In this document: in pieces, positions 25,880 to 33,569 of the stretch
Layout: every line of letters starts with the position of its first letter
How positions within the stretch are numbered: position 1 is the first letter of the stretch
DNA from: Treponema sp.
GTDB lineage: Bacteria > Spirochaetota > Spirochaetia > Treponematales > Breznakiellaceae
Length of the DNA stretch: 36,899 nt
Assembly: GCA_031257195.1 (NCBI GenBank)
Contig: JAIRPD010000072.1
Coordinates: 1-36,899 of the forward strand
Direction: 5' to 3'
Notes under the pieces: generated by a model
The model's database searches: none
The model's input: only the letters and a program-made list of their open reading frames with translations
What the model was told of the DNA's origin: nothing
Position numbers and translations under genes: made by a program

Positions 25880-25908
25880 AAAAGCGCCCGCGATCGGCGG
25901 GCGCTTTT
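25880..25908 (-). terminator. Strong bidirectional hairpin terminator
   Basis: The arms 25880-25891 and 25897-25908 form a perfect 12-bp stem (AAAAGCGCCCGC) with a 5-base loop, and each arm starts or ends in four A/T. It therefore has a short U-run in either direction. It lies about 100 bases before the decarboxylase start and 175 bases after the BOF gene stop, so it most likely ends the BOF transcript. The rest of the 25781-26083 gap holds a GCCGGCG/CGCCGGC inverted repeat near 25989-26030 and no convincing gene. Confidence 0.75.
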
Positions 25909-26083
25909 ACCGGCAATCCAATATTCGCGATGGCCGTCCCTATTCCGGCGGCCAGCGTATAACTTCCTTAAATCCTCCCTTAAAAAGCCGGCGAGGTCCG
26001 GGAATTCCCCGTAACCGCCCCGCCGGCCTCCGTCTTTGTCCGCCCGCCGGTTCAGGCGGGGCGTCCGCGTTATTTCCCAGGGC

Positions 26084-26608
26084 TTAGTTTCCCCCCGCCG
26101 CGGGGAGCGTTCCCGCCGTGGGAAGGGCGGGCTGGATCTTTTGTATGGACCGCGCCTTCACCACACGCCGGGAAAAAGATTTTTCCACCGCCCCGGTGAT
26201 CTCCACCATCTCCCGGTTATCCACCAAAACGCCGTTCCATGCCCGCCGGCCAATCTTAACCGTAATCGTTCCGGCCCCATCCCGGAACTCGTAGCGCTCA
26301 TCCCCCAAAGCCTGGACGATGGTTCCCCGTAACCGTACCGGCCTTTTGTCGGCAAAGGCCAGCGCCTCGCCGGTAGTAACCAGGGGGCCGATAAATCCCC
26401 CCGCCGCCATGGGAACAGCGCCCCGGGCCGGCCCGGTTTCCCCGGGAGATAAAGCCGCGGCATCCCACCGCCGCCGCTTGTCGAACCGCTCCCGTTCCTG
26501 TTCCCCGTGGGCGTATACCATTCCCGCGGCCACCCAGAGAAGAACCGCCCCGGCCAAAACCCAGCGCCCCCCGCGGGACTTAACAAATTGAACCACCTTC
26601 ATCCACAT
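26084..26608 (-). CDS. BOF-domain (YgiW/YdeI-type) secreted protein
   Basis: A 174-residue exported protein. After a short basic start and hydrophobic signal segment (about residues 16-34, ending AHG) comes a charged linker, then a bacterial OB-fold (BOF) domain. Family blocks are GGFIGPLVTTGEALAFADKR, VRLRGTIVQALGDERYEFRD, GTITVKIG and VEITGAVEK. Characterised relatives are periplasmic stress proteins, some encoded next to the QseBC two-component system. ATG 26608 is chosen because GGAGG (26614-26618) lies five bases upstream. It is divergent from a histidine kinase gene, with a shared repeat-box region between them, so control by that system is likely. Ligand unknown. Confidence 0.83.
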   Translation of the reverse strand: MWMKVVQFVKSRGGRWVLAGAVLLWVAAGMVYAHGEQERERFDKRRRWDAAALSPGETGPARGAVPMAAGGFIGPLVTTGEALAFADKRPVRLRGTIVQALGDERYEFRDGAGTITVKIGRRAWNGVLVDNREMVEITGAVEKSFSRRVVKARSIQKIQPALPTAGTLPAAGGN

Positions 26609-26678
26609 ATCAACCTCCAAAAAAGATATTCCGGCGGATTTCCTCCGCCCCTTACAGGCTTTTATCCTAGCGGATGGC

Positions 26679-26719
26679 GGTAAACCGCGAATAAACCGGC
26701 GGTAAATTCTTTATAAACC
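26679..26719. promoter_or_regulatory. Four TAAAC boxes at 11-bp spacing (OmpR-class operator)
   Basis: TAAA begins at 26681, 26692, 26703 and 26714, an exact 11-base period. The units are GGTAAACC, AATAAACC, GGTAAATT and TATAAACC. Direct repeats of 11 bp are the usual binding pattern of PhoB/OmpR-family regulators. The array lies between the divergent BOF and kinase genes: just upstream of a TATACT (26756-26761) for the kinase that lacks a good -35, and beside a TAGGAT box for the BOF gene. It probably binds the response regulator encoded at 28892. Confidence 0.65.
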
Positions 26720-26768
26720 CCGCGGCGGCACCCTTCCGGCGGGCAAAATCCAGGATATACTCAAGGAT

Positions 26769-28223
26769 ATGACCATCAAACGCCGTCTGCTGTTCGCCAG
26801 TTTCTCTCTGCTCATAGCTTTCCTGGGGATGGGCGCCGCGGCCGCCCATATCGGCTGGGAATTGTTTGACATCCAGGAAGAATCCGGCCCGGATCCGTTT
26901 ATTTTCTACCGGGCCTTTGACAAAATAGAGGACCTGGCGGAGGAAATCCGGGAAAAGGGCGGCGAAAAACACCTGGAAGACGCCGTCCGCCGGTTTAACC
27001 GGAAACGCTCGTCCGGGGGAATCGCCCTTTCGGTGTTCAAAGGAACCGTCCCCCTGGTGGAATCTCCCCTGCCGCCGCCGCCGGAAATCCTGGACCTGGC
27101 CTTCGCCGCGGAAAACGGCGGTCTGGTTTCCACCGGCAAAAGCGCCGCGTATGTCCAAAAAGCCGGTCCCTACACCCTAGCGCTCTACAATCCCGCCTTT
27201 AACGTACAGCGGCCCGAGTACGATACAAGGCCGGAACTTATGTTTACCCTGCTGTTACTCACCATCGCCGTAATAATCCTTACGGTGGTCCTATATAACA
27301 TCGTCCTTTCCTGGTTTGTTCTCCGTCCCATCGCGGGAACCCTCGAAACCCTGCGGTCTGGAGCCAGCCGGATACGGGATGGCGATCTGGAACACCGGAT
27401 TCCTCACACAACCAAGGATGAATTTCTTCCACTGTGCCAGGCGTTCAACGAAATGGCCGGACGCCTCCTGGAGTCTGTCCGGTCAAAACAAAAGGACGAG
27501 GAGAGCCGCCGGGAACTTATCGCCGGGATTTCCCATGATCTACGCACCCCCTTAACCTCAATTAAGGCCTACGCCGAAAGTCTGGCGGCCAACGTGGCGG
27601 ACACCGGGGAAAAACGGGCCGCGTATCTGGAGATTATACAAATGAAGGCGGATGATATGGAGAAGATCATCCGGCAGCTTTTTCTTTTCTCCAAGCTTGA
27701 TCTGGCGGAGTTCCCGCTTAACCGGGAAATCACCGGAATTAACGGGGAGCTGGCGCTGATTATCGGGGCGATCCGGGAGGAGTTTGAGAAAACCGGGCTT
27801 GATATATACCTGGAAACCGAAGAAACGGAAACCTTTGTCCTCCTGGACGCCGCCCAGTTCCGCAATGTTCTATATAATATCCTGGACAATAGCCGAAAAT
27901 ATAGGACCGCCGAACGGGGAAAGGCGCTTATTTCCAGCCGGGCGGACTGGGATTGGGTATTTGTTACGATTTCGGATAATGGGCCGGGGGTTCCTTCCGG
28001 GACGCTGGAACGGATATTTGAGGTTTTTTACCGGGTCGATTCGTCCCGGAGCGCCGGGCGGGGAAGCGGCCTCGGCCTGGCGATTACCGCCCGGATAATG
28101 AAACATCTGGGAGGAAACGTCCGGGCGGAAAACAGACCGGACGGGGGGCTTTCGATCATCCTTTCCCTACCCAGGATGAAGGGGGAATTCCCCGCCGCCC
28201 CGGTTCCGGCCGCCCTGATTTAA
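26769..28223 (+). CDS. Sensor histidine kinase
   Basis: A 484-residue membrane kinase. TM1 is at about 7-27 and a periplasmic sensor of about 130 residues follows (no known domain recognised). TM2 (about 158-180) is followed by HAMP (about 180-235). The dimerisation domain has the phosphorylated His256 in GISHDLRTPL. The HATPase domain has the N box LYNILDNSRKY, the G1 box ISDNGPGVP and the G2 box GRGSGLGLAI. The organisation matches kinases paired with OmpR-type regulators. The likely partner is at 28892-29581 on the same strand, separated by a convergent HU gene. TATACT ends seven bases before the ATG, so the mRNA may be leaderless. The divergent BOF gene recalls the ygiW-qseBC arrangement. 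Confidence 0.92.
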   Translation: MTIKRRLLFASFSLLIAFLGMGAAAAHIGWELFDIQEESGPDPFIFYRAFDKIEDLAEEIREKGGEKHLEDAVRRFNRKRSSGGIALSVFKGTVPLVESPLPPPPEILDLAFAAENGGLVSTGKSAAYVQKAGPYTLALYNPAFNVQRPEYDTRPELMFTLLLLTIAVIILTVVLYNIVLSWFVLRPIAGTLETLRSGASRIRDGDLEHRIPHTTKDEFLPLCQAFNEMAGRLLESVRSKQKDEESRRELIAGISHDLRTPLTSIKAYAESLAANVADTGEKRAAYLEIIQMKADDMEKIIRQLFLFSKLDLAEFPLNREITGINGELALIIGAIREEFEKTGLDIYLETEETETFVLLDAAQFRNVLYNILDNSRKYRTAERGKALISSRADWDWVFVTISDNGPGVPSGTLERIFEVFYRVDSSRSAGRGSGLGLAITARIMKHLGGNVRAENRPDGGLSIILSLPRMKGEFPAAPVPAALI

Positions 28224-28232
28224 CGGGAACGG

Positions 28233-28613
28233 TTACTGCGTAATCTCGAAAGAAATGTCATCCAGACTTCGTTTTAGATCAACGCTGGGCAGAAAAACCA
28301 GCTTTACCCCCTTAATGTGGTGGGCGTTCAACTCATCCGGCGTTGTGGTACCGTCGCTGGTAACCGAAACCCGGAAGGTTCCAAAACCTTCCAGTTTAAT
28401 GCTCTGTCCCAGCTTAAGGAAAATGGGCATCACGTCCATGAGATTACTCAGGACGCTCTGCACATCGCCCAGGGAAAGCGCCGATCTTCCCTCGATTTCC
28501 CGGGCTATTTCCTGGAGACCCACGTTCCCCGCCGATTCCTGGGTTAAGTACCACTTGGTTAAAGCCGCGTTCAGGGGGTTCTTCCGCTGAATTTTCTTTA
28601 ATTTTACCGCCAT
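28233..28613 (-). CDS. HU-family DNA-binding protein (HU-HIG type)
   Basis: A 126-residue small nucleoid-type protein. The sequence MAVKLKKIQRKNPLNAA, then the helix LQEIAREIEGRSALSLGDVQSVLSNL and KLEGFGTFRVSV, matches the HU-HIG branch, which is longer than canonical HU (about 90 residues). The C-terminal extension (about residues 95-126) contains VKLVFLPSVDLKRSLDD. It should bind and bend DNA. AAGGAG lies five bases before the ATG, and a near-perfect promoter stands upstream. The gene is convergent with the histidine kinase, with only nine bases between stops, and lies between kinase and regulator genes. A run of CCGG-centred repeats sits just upstream of its promoter. Confidence 0.9.
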   Translation of the reverse strand: MAVKLKKIQRKNPLNAALTKWYLTQESAGNVGLQEIAREIEGRSALSLGDVQSVLSNLMDVMPIFLKLGQSIKLEGFGTFRVSVTSDGTTTPDELNAHHIKGVKLVFLPSVDLKRSLDDISFEITQ

Positions 28614-28642
28614 AGATACTCCTTGTAAGGTAAGATAGTTTT

Positions 28643-28671
28643 ATTATACTAAAGAAAGGTATTTTAGTCAA
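28643..28671 (-). promoter_or_regulatory. HU gene promoter
   Basis: TTGACT (28666-28671) and a perfect TATAAT (28643-28648) are exactly 17 bases apart, the best -35/-10 spacing in the window. Transcription should begin near 28636, about 23 bases before the start codon. The AT-rich repeat array just upstream could act as an UP element or a regulator-binding region. Confidence 0.8.
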
Positions 28672-28681
28672 CTATATATAT

Positions 28682-28765
28682 AAAAATTCCGGGATATTTT
28701 TTTAAAATCATCCGGGAATTTTCAAAAATCGTCCGGTGATTTTTTCAATTCGCCGGGGAATTTTA
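28682..28765. repeat. Tandem array of four CCGG-centred near-palindromes
   Basis: CCGG cores start at 28689, 28712, 28733 and 28753 (spacing 23, 21 and 20 bases). Each is flanked by A-rich sequence on the left and T-rich on the right, as in AAAATCATCCGGGAATTTT. The spacing of about two helical turns would put the sites on one face of the DNA. The array lies between the HU promoter and the response regulator gene. It may bind a regulator or HU itself, or bend the DNA. Confidence 0.6.
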
Positions 28766-28891
28766 TGATAATCGTCATGGTATTTTGGGCGTTTAAGCCG
28801 TTTCCGCTCGGCTTCTTCCCGCCGATCTTGTCCAAAAAACGGGGATATGCCAGGATGGTCAAGGGATTCAGAGGGATTGGCGTTTTAGAAC

Positions 28892-29581
28892 ATGAAAAAG
28901 AGGGTTTTGATTATCGAGGACGACGCCGCCATCGCCGGGATTGAGCGTGATAATCTTGAGGTGAACGGCTTTGACGCGGAGATCGCCTGGAATGGAAACG
29001 ACGGACTGCGGATGGCCTTGACCGGAGCCTACGATCTTTTGCTGGTAGACTTGATGCTTCCGGGAATAAACGGCTTTGATTTATGCGCGAAGCTGAGAAG
29101 CCAACTGGATGTGCCGCTGATTATGGTAACGGCCAGGGGCGAGGATATTGACAAAATCCGGGGGCTGGGACTGGGGGCCGACGATTATGTTACCAAGCCT
29201 TTTTCGCCCGCCGAGCTGGTGGCCCGGGTACGGGCGCATATCGCCCAGTATGAGCGGCTGACCGGGGAAAAGGGTAAAACCCGGGAACTGGTTTTTGGCC
29301 GCCTTCGGGTGAATCCGGCGGCGCGCCGGGTTTTTGTGGACGAAAAGGAAGTTATCCTTGCCCAAAAGGAGTACGAACTGCTGCTCTTCCTGGTTCAGCG
29401 TCCCCATACAGTGTTTGACAAGGAGGCGTTGTACGGTCATATTTGGGGCGAGGACCGGTATGGTGATCTGAAGACCGTGGCTGTTCACATCCAGCGGCTT
29501 CGGGAAAAGATCGAGGCCGACCCTTCTTCTCCCCGGTACGTTCAAACAGTGTGGGGGGCGGGCTACCGGTTTACGCCCTAG
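28892..29581 (+). CDS. OmpR-family response regulator
   Basis: A 229-residue two-domain regulator. The receiver domain (1-120) has acidic residues at 10-11, phosphoacceptor Asp53 in LLLVDLMLPG, Thr/Ala in VTARG and Lys102 in YVTKPFSP. The C-terminal winged-helix domain (about 130-229) has the family pattern LTxxEYELL (here LAQKEYELLLFL) and RLREKIEADPSSPRYVQTVWGAGYRF. It binds DNA as a dimer at direct repeats, such as the 11-bp boxes at 26679-26719. The likely partner kinase is at 26769. No clear Shine-Dalgarno is near the ATG. The distance from the kinase gene and the intervening HU gene imply that it has its own promoter. Confidence 0.93.
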   Translation: MKKRVLIIEDDAAIAGIERDNLEVNGFDAEIAWNGNDGLRMALTGAYDLLLVDLMLPGINGFDLCAKLRSQLDVPLIMVTARGEDIDKIRGLGLGADDYVTKPFSPAELVARVRAHIAQYERLTGEKGKTRELVFGRLRVNPAARRVFVDEKEVILAQKEYELLLFLVQRPHTVFDKEALYGHIWGEDRYGDLKTVAVHIQRLREKIEADPSSPRYVQTVWGAGYRFTP

Positions 29582-29624
29582 GGGTCTGGCGCCGTTTTGG
29601 CGGGTCGGCAAAGGAAAATTCCCG

Positions 29625-29660
29625 GCGCCCCGCCGGAGCCGGTAAGCCCCGGCGGGGCGC
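29625..29660 (+). terminator. Terminator-like hairpin after the response regulator
   Basis: A perfect 12-bp GC stem (29625-29636 with 29649-29660) encloses a 12-base loop. It begins 44 bases after the stop codon. The following bases are TTCCGGTTTCC, only partly T-rich, so termination is likely but not certain. Confidence 0.5.
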
Positions 29661-29693
29661 TTCCGGTTTCCGGCGGGTAGTTATTAAAGAGAA

Positions 29694-29722
29694 TTGACTG
29701 ATTATCAAGGCGGAAGTATATT
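29694..29722 (+). promoter_or_regulatory. Strong promoter with no nearby start codon
   Basis: TTGACT (29694-29699) and TATATT (29717-29722) are 17 bases apart. The next gene start is at 30018, leaving a leader of about 290 bases. Within it are a 12-base palindrome CGGATATATCCG (29821-29832) and a GC hairpin near 29934-29950 (GGCCCCC/GGGGGCC). It may drive the flavoprotein operon with a long leader, or a separate small RNA. No coding frame in 29582-30017 is convincing. Confidence 0.5.
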
Positions 29723-29950
29723 CGCGTCTAACGAAATTGATACGGGGCGGGGTATTTAAGGAAGAATAGTTCGCCCGCCGCTTGTTATCGCGGGGACGCG
29801 CGGCTTGCCCGCCCGGGAACCGGATATATCCGCCGGGCCGGAGTTTGGGGCTGGGGCGTTCACAATAGATAACGCCGCGGGGTTTAGCCATGGGGGTCGT
29901 GTCATCCTCCGGGGAAAACCGCAAATCCGGCGGCCCCCGGCGGGGGCCCG

Positions 29951-29979
29951 TTTACCTCTTCCCGGAAACATGGTACGAT
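29951..29979 (+). promoter_or_regulatory. Possible proximal promoter for the flavoprotein/AcnX operon
   Basis: TTTACC (29951-29956) and TACGAT (29974-29979) are 17 bases apart, each matching four of six consensus bases. The start would be near 29986, about 30 bases before GTG 30018. Confidence 0.35.
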
Positions 29980-30017
29980 GAACCGCTCTACATTATTTTT
30001 ACCAAGGAAGGCGCCGC

Positions 30018-32282
30018 GTGAAAATTGATGCACAAGTCCAAAAATGGGTGGACAGTTACGGGGACTGGTTTTTGAAAGAGGGGGCGCTGGACGGCGCGGC
30101 CATGACCACAGACCTCTACCCCTACGACGCCATGTTTTCTTCTATAAAGATAAACCGGCTGACGTTAAAGAACCGGCTGGTGATGGCGCCGATGGGGAAC
30201 ATCTGTATGTGCGACGAGACCGGGCGGCCCAACGAAAAGATGCTGCAATACTTTTATGAGCGGGCAAAGGGCGGCGTGGGACTCATCACCACGGGGCTGG
30301 TGCCGGTGAGCCATGGGCTGGACAATTCCATCACCGAGTTGGGGGAGCTTTCCTACTTTCCCCGGATAGACCGGTCGCGCTCGGTGTTCGCGGGCTGGCG
30401 GGATTTGGCGCAGGGCGTTCACGCCTTCGGGTCGCGGATCTTCATCCAGGTGACGCCGGGCCTGGGCCGCGTGGGGAACCCCCAATGTCTGCTTACCATG
30501 TGGAAGCTCCCCAATTCCGCGTCCTGGAACCCCAGCTTTTACATTCCGGCGATTCCCTGCGCCCCCTTGAGCGGCGGCAGGCTCAAGAAGATCATCAAAA
30601 ATATGGGGCAGGCGTCGGCGGACGCGAAGACCGCGGGCCTTGACGGAACCTACCTGCACGGGCATGAGGGCTACCTCCTGGAGCAGATGACTAACCCCGC
30701 CTTTAACCGCCGCGTCCTGGGGCGCTACGCCGACTGGCAGGCTTTCGGCCTTGACTGTGTGCGGGAAATCCGCGAGCGATGCGGAGCGCATTTCCCCATC
30801 ATGTACCGCATCGATCTGTCGCTGGCGCTGAACGAAACCTACGGAGAGGCCATGCTGGCTACCTCGTCGCTCAAGAAATTCACCAAAGGCAGGACTATCG
30901 CCGATACGCTCGACTACATGAAGAACCTCGTTGCCGCCGGGGTCGATATATTTGACGTTGACCTGGGCTGCTACGACAACTGGTGGCTTCCCCACCCGCC
31001 TTCTTCCATGCCGCCCGGCTGTTTCCTCGACGTAAGCCGCGTGGTGAAAAATTATTTTGCGGCGAACAACATCACCTCCAACGCGGGGCTTCCGGTTCCC
31101 GTCGTCGGCGTGGGCAAGCTCGGCTACCCAGACCTGGCGGAGAAGGCCCTGCGGGACGGAAAATGCGACATGGTGATGCTGGGCCGCCCCCTGCTCGCCG
31201 ACCCGCACTGGCCCAACAAAGCCTACGCGGGCCGCGCCGCCGAAATCACCCCCTGCATCGGCGGTCAGGAAGGGTGTATCAACGAGTTTGTCGAGGGCGG
31301 CCACCCCCAATGCGCGGTGAACCCCCGCGCGGGGTTTGAGCACGTGTTTCCCGCGGACCTTGCGCCGGCGGAAAAGCCGCTGAAAATCGCCGTGGTGGGC
31401 GCGGGCCCCGCAGGGGTAATGACCGCCGTAACCGCCGCGAAACGCGGGCACAAGGTGGAACTGCTGGACAAGGCGGCAAAAGCCGGCGGCAGGCTCCTGG
31501 CGGGAGGCGTGGCAAAAATCAAATACGAAGCCGCCAATTACCAAAAATACCTGGAGGGCCTCCTTGCGCGCGCGGCGGACGAGGGCAACTTGACCTTCAA
31601 GCGCGGAACCGCCGTCGATGTGGCGTTCCTCAAGGCAGGCGGCTTTGACAAGATCGTGTTCGCCGCGGGAACGAAGGACGCGGTTCTCCCCCTGCCCGGC
31701 ATTGAAGAAGTGAAAACCGCGCAGGCGGCGGAATTGTTCCTCAAGCCGGAGCTGCTTGCGGGGGCAAAAAAAATCGTCGTGGTAGGCGGCGGCGTGGTGG
31801 GCTGCGAGGCGGCGTACTGGCTGCGCTTTGAAAAGGCTTGCGAGGTGACGGTGGTGGAGATGGACAAGTACATCATGAACCACACCTGCACGGCCAACCG
31901 GGGACATCTGATTCACTATCTGCTCAAGGCGGGGGTGAAGCTCCTCAACTGTACCAGGGTGACGGGGTTCGGCAAAGACGGGGTGCATATCGCCCGCAAC
32001 GTTTCCAAGACCGTGCCCGACCCGTCCGTCACCTGGCATCCGATTCTGCCTGAAAATGTGGTGAACCCGCTGGAACCTAAACTCAAGGTGAATGAACGCG
32101 CCGAAACCCTGCCCGCCGACCTGGTGGTGCTGGCCGCCGGCGGCGTTCCCGATGACGCGCTGTACTTTGAAGCCCGGCGCGAACGGGCAGCGCCGGAACT
32201 GCACAACATCGGCGACAGTTTTTCCGGCGGCAAAGTGCTGGAAGCAACCCGCGCCGCGTACCGGCTGGGAATCAGTTTATAG
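30018..32282 (+). CDS. FadH/old-yellow-enzyme family flavoprotein reductase with a missing Fe-S cysteine
   Basis: A 754-residue two-part enzyme. The N-terminal FMN TIM barrel (about 35-400) has LKNRLVMAPMGN, GHEGYLLEQMTNP and VMLGRPLLADP. The C-terminal FAD/NAD(P)H part (about 455-754) has VVGAGPAGVMTA and VVVGGGVVGCEAA dinucleotide motifs. The family normally binds a 4Fe-4S cluster with C-x2-C-x3-C-x11-C. Here it is Cys413, Gly416, Cys420 and Cys432, so the second ligand is lost (GGT at 31263-31265). GTG 30018 has AAGGAAGG six bases upstream. Relatives reduce C=C bonds of enoyl-CoA, enoates or bile-acid intermediates. It lies nine bases before aconitase-X genes, suggesting it reduces the unsaturated product of that dehydratase, or acts before it. 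Substrate unknown. Confidence 0.88.
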   Translation: MKIDAQVQKWVDSYGDWFLKEGALDGAAMTTDLYPYDAMFSSIKINRLTLKNRLVMAPMGNICMCDETGRPNEKMLQYFYERAKGGVGLITTGLVPVSHGLDNSITELGELSYFPRIDRSRSVFAGWRDLAQGVHAFGSRIFIQVTPGLGRVGNPQCLLTMWKLPNSASWNPSFYIPAIPCAPLSGGRLKKIIKNMGQASADAKTAGLDGTYLHGHEGYLLEQMTNPAFNRRVLGRYADWQAFGLDCVREIRERCGAHFPIMYRIDLSLALNETYGEAMLATSSLKKFTKGRTIADTLDYMKNLVAAGVDIFDVDLGCYDNWWLPHPPSSMPPGCFLDVSRVVKNYFAANNITSNAGLPVPVVGVGKLGYPDLAEKALRDGKCDMVMLGRPLLADPHWPNKAYAGRAAEITPCIGGQEGCINEFVEGGHPQCAVNPRAGFEHVFPADLAPAEKPLKIAVVGAGPAGVMTAVTAAKRGHKVELLDKAAKAGGRLLAGGVAKIKYEAANYQKYLEGLLARAADEGNLTFKRGTAVDVAFLKAGGFDKIVFAAGTKDAVLPLPGIEEVKTAQAAELFLKPELLAGAKKIVVVGGGVVGCEAAYWLRFEKACEVTVVEMDKYIMNHTCTANRGHLIHYLLKAGVKLLNCTRVTGFGKDGVHIARNVSKTVPDPSVTWHPILPENVVNPLEPKLKVNERAETLPADLVVLAAGGVPDDALYFEARRERAAPELHNIGDSFSGGKVLEATRAAYRLGISL

Positions 32283-32291
32283 GAGGATGAA

Positions 32292-33569
32292 ATGCCAATG
32301 CGGTTGACCGCCGAAGAGCGGGACATTTTGGACGGAAAAAAGGGCGCTTCTCTTGCCAAGGTGATGAAGACCCTGGTGATGTACGGCGAGGCTTTCGACG
32401 CGGAAAAGATGACGCCGATTACCGGAGCGCACGGGCATCTGGTGACCAGCGTCGGCCTGGGGGTAATGAAGCCCGTGTTCGCCCTGCTGGATTCGCTGAT
32501 TGCCGAAGGCGTGGTGTCGGGACAGAAGTTCACCGTAGACCCCCGCCCTCTGGACGGCAAGGTGCCGGCGGGATTTTTGCAAAAATTCTTCTTCAAGATC
32601 ATGTACTCCAAGCAGGCGGACTACGAGGCGCAGCTTCGCAAACTGGGACTGATACGCGACGACGGCTTTACCTGCACCTGTTACATGAACGAGGTGGGCA
32701 ACGCGCCGAAACACGGCGACATTCTCTCATGGGCGGAAAGCAGCGCCGTGGTCTACGCCAACAGCGTGCTGGGGGCGCGGTGCAACCGCAATTCGGGCAT
32801 CATCGAACTGTTCGGCAGCATCGCGGGCTGTGTGCCGCGCTTCGGGCTGCTCACCGATGAGGGGCGCAAAGCCGCGTGGATAGTCGAGGTGAAAACCACG
32901 AAGAAGCCCGAAGCCCAGCTTCTGGGCAGCGCCATAGGCATGAAGGTGATGGACGCCGTGCCGTTTATCCGGGGGCTGAACGACTGGATTGGCCGGGAAC
33001 TCACCCAGGAGGCGAAGGATTACCTGAAAGACATGGGCGCGGCAGCCGCCAGCAACGGCGCGGTGGGACTCTACCATGTTGAGAACATGACCCCCGACGC
33101 GACGGAGCGGGGACTGTCGCTGATCCTCCCCGGCGCGCAAACCTACGTCATCGACGACGCGGAGCTTGCGCGGGTGGAGCGGGAGTATCCGGTTATCTGG
33201 AAAGACAAGGCGGCGGCGCCGAAACTCTGCTTTGTCGGCTGCCCGCATCTGTCACAGGCGCAGCTTGCCGCCTGGACGGACAACGTTTGCGCCGCTTTGG
33301 AAAAAAACGGCAAAGAAAAGGTGAGCGTCCCCACGGTGTTCACCGCGGCGCCTGCGGTGCTTGAGGCGTTCAACAAAACCGGGGCGGCGGCGCGGCTGGC
33401 GAAAACCGGCGTCATCACCAGCGGCATCTGCCCGCTGATGTACATGAACAACCCGTTATGCGGCAAGATGCCGGTGATCACCAACTCCAACAAACTGCGG
33501 ACATACACCACCGCCCGCTATTACCGGGACGAGGAAATCGTGGAAAAGATTACCGGAGGATCAAAATGA
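32292..33569 (+). CDS. Aconitase X large (catalytic) subunit
   Basis: A 425-residue protein of the AcnX catalytic family (formerly DUF521), a dehydratase related to aconitase. Conserved blocks are PITGAHGHLVT near the start, CTCYMNEVGNAPKHGD, WAESSAVVYANSVLGARCNRNSG and SGICPLMY...VITNSNKLRTYT, which hold the presumed cluster-binding cysteines. Known members dehydrate cis-3-hydroxy-L-proline or mevalonate 5-phosphate. The latter is tied to an archaeal pathway and is unlikely here. AGGAGG overlaps the stop of the flavoprotein gene, and ATG 32292 or 32298 could start. It overlaps the small-subunit gene by four bases. Neighbours typical of hydroxyproline catabolism (proline racemase-like, pyrroline-2-carboxylate reductase) are absent, so the substrate is open. 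Confidence 0.88.
   Translation: MPMRLTAEERDILDGKKGASLAKVMKTLVMYGEAFDAEKMTPITGAHGHLVTSVGLGVMKPVFALLDSLIAEGVVSGQKFTVDPRPLDGKVPAGFLQKFFFKIMYSKQADYEAQLRKLGLIRDDGFTCTCYMNEVGNAPKHGDILSWAESSAVVYANSVLGARCNRNSGIIELFGSIAGCVPRFGLLTDEGRKAAWIVEVKTTKKPEAQLLGSAIGMKVMDAVPFIRGLNDWIGRELTQEAKDYLKDMGAAAASNGAVGLYHVENMTPDATERGLSLILPGAQTYVIDDAELARVEREYPVIWKDKAAAPKLCFVGCPHLSQAQLAAWTDNVCAALEKNGKEKVSVPTVFTAAPAVLEAFNKTGAAARLAKTGVITSGICPLMYMNNPLCGKMPVITNSNKLRTYTTARYYRDEEIVEKITGGSK

Noticed and set aside
25818-26087. 89-codon plus-strand frame between ppd and the BOF gene
   Set aside because: It runs through a strong terminator hairpin, is Arg/Pro-rich and has no start signal.
28681-28765. CRISPR-like array
   Set aside because: The repeats are 20-23 bases apart with degenerate units and no unique spacers of constant length, so an operator or curvature array is a better reading.
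30165-32204. A 679-codon open minus-strand frame
   Set aside because: It lies fully antisense to the flavoprotein gene, whose motifs are unmistakable. Its translation is His/Arg/Gly-rich without family motifs.
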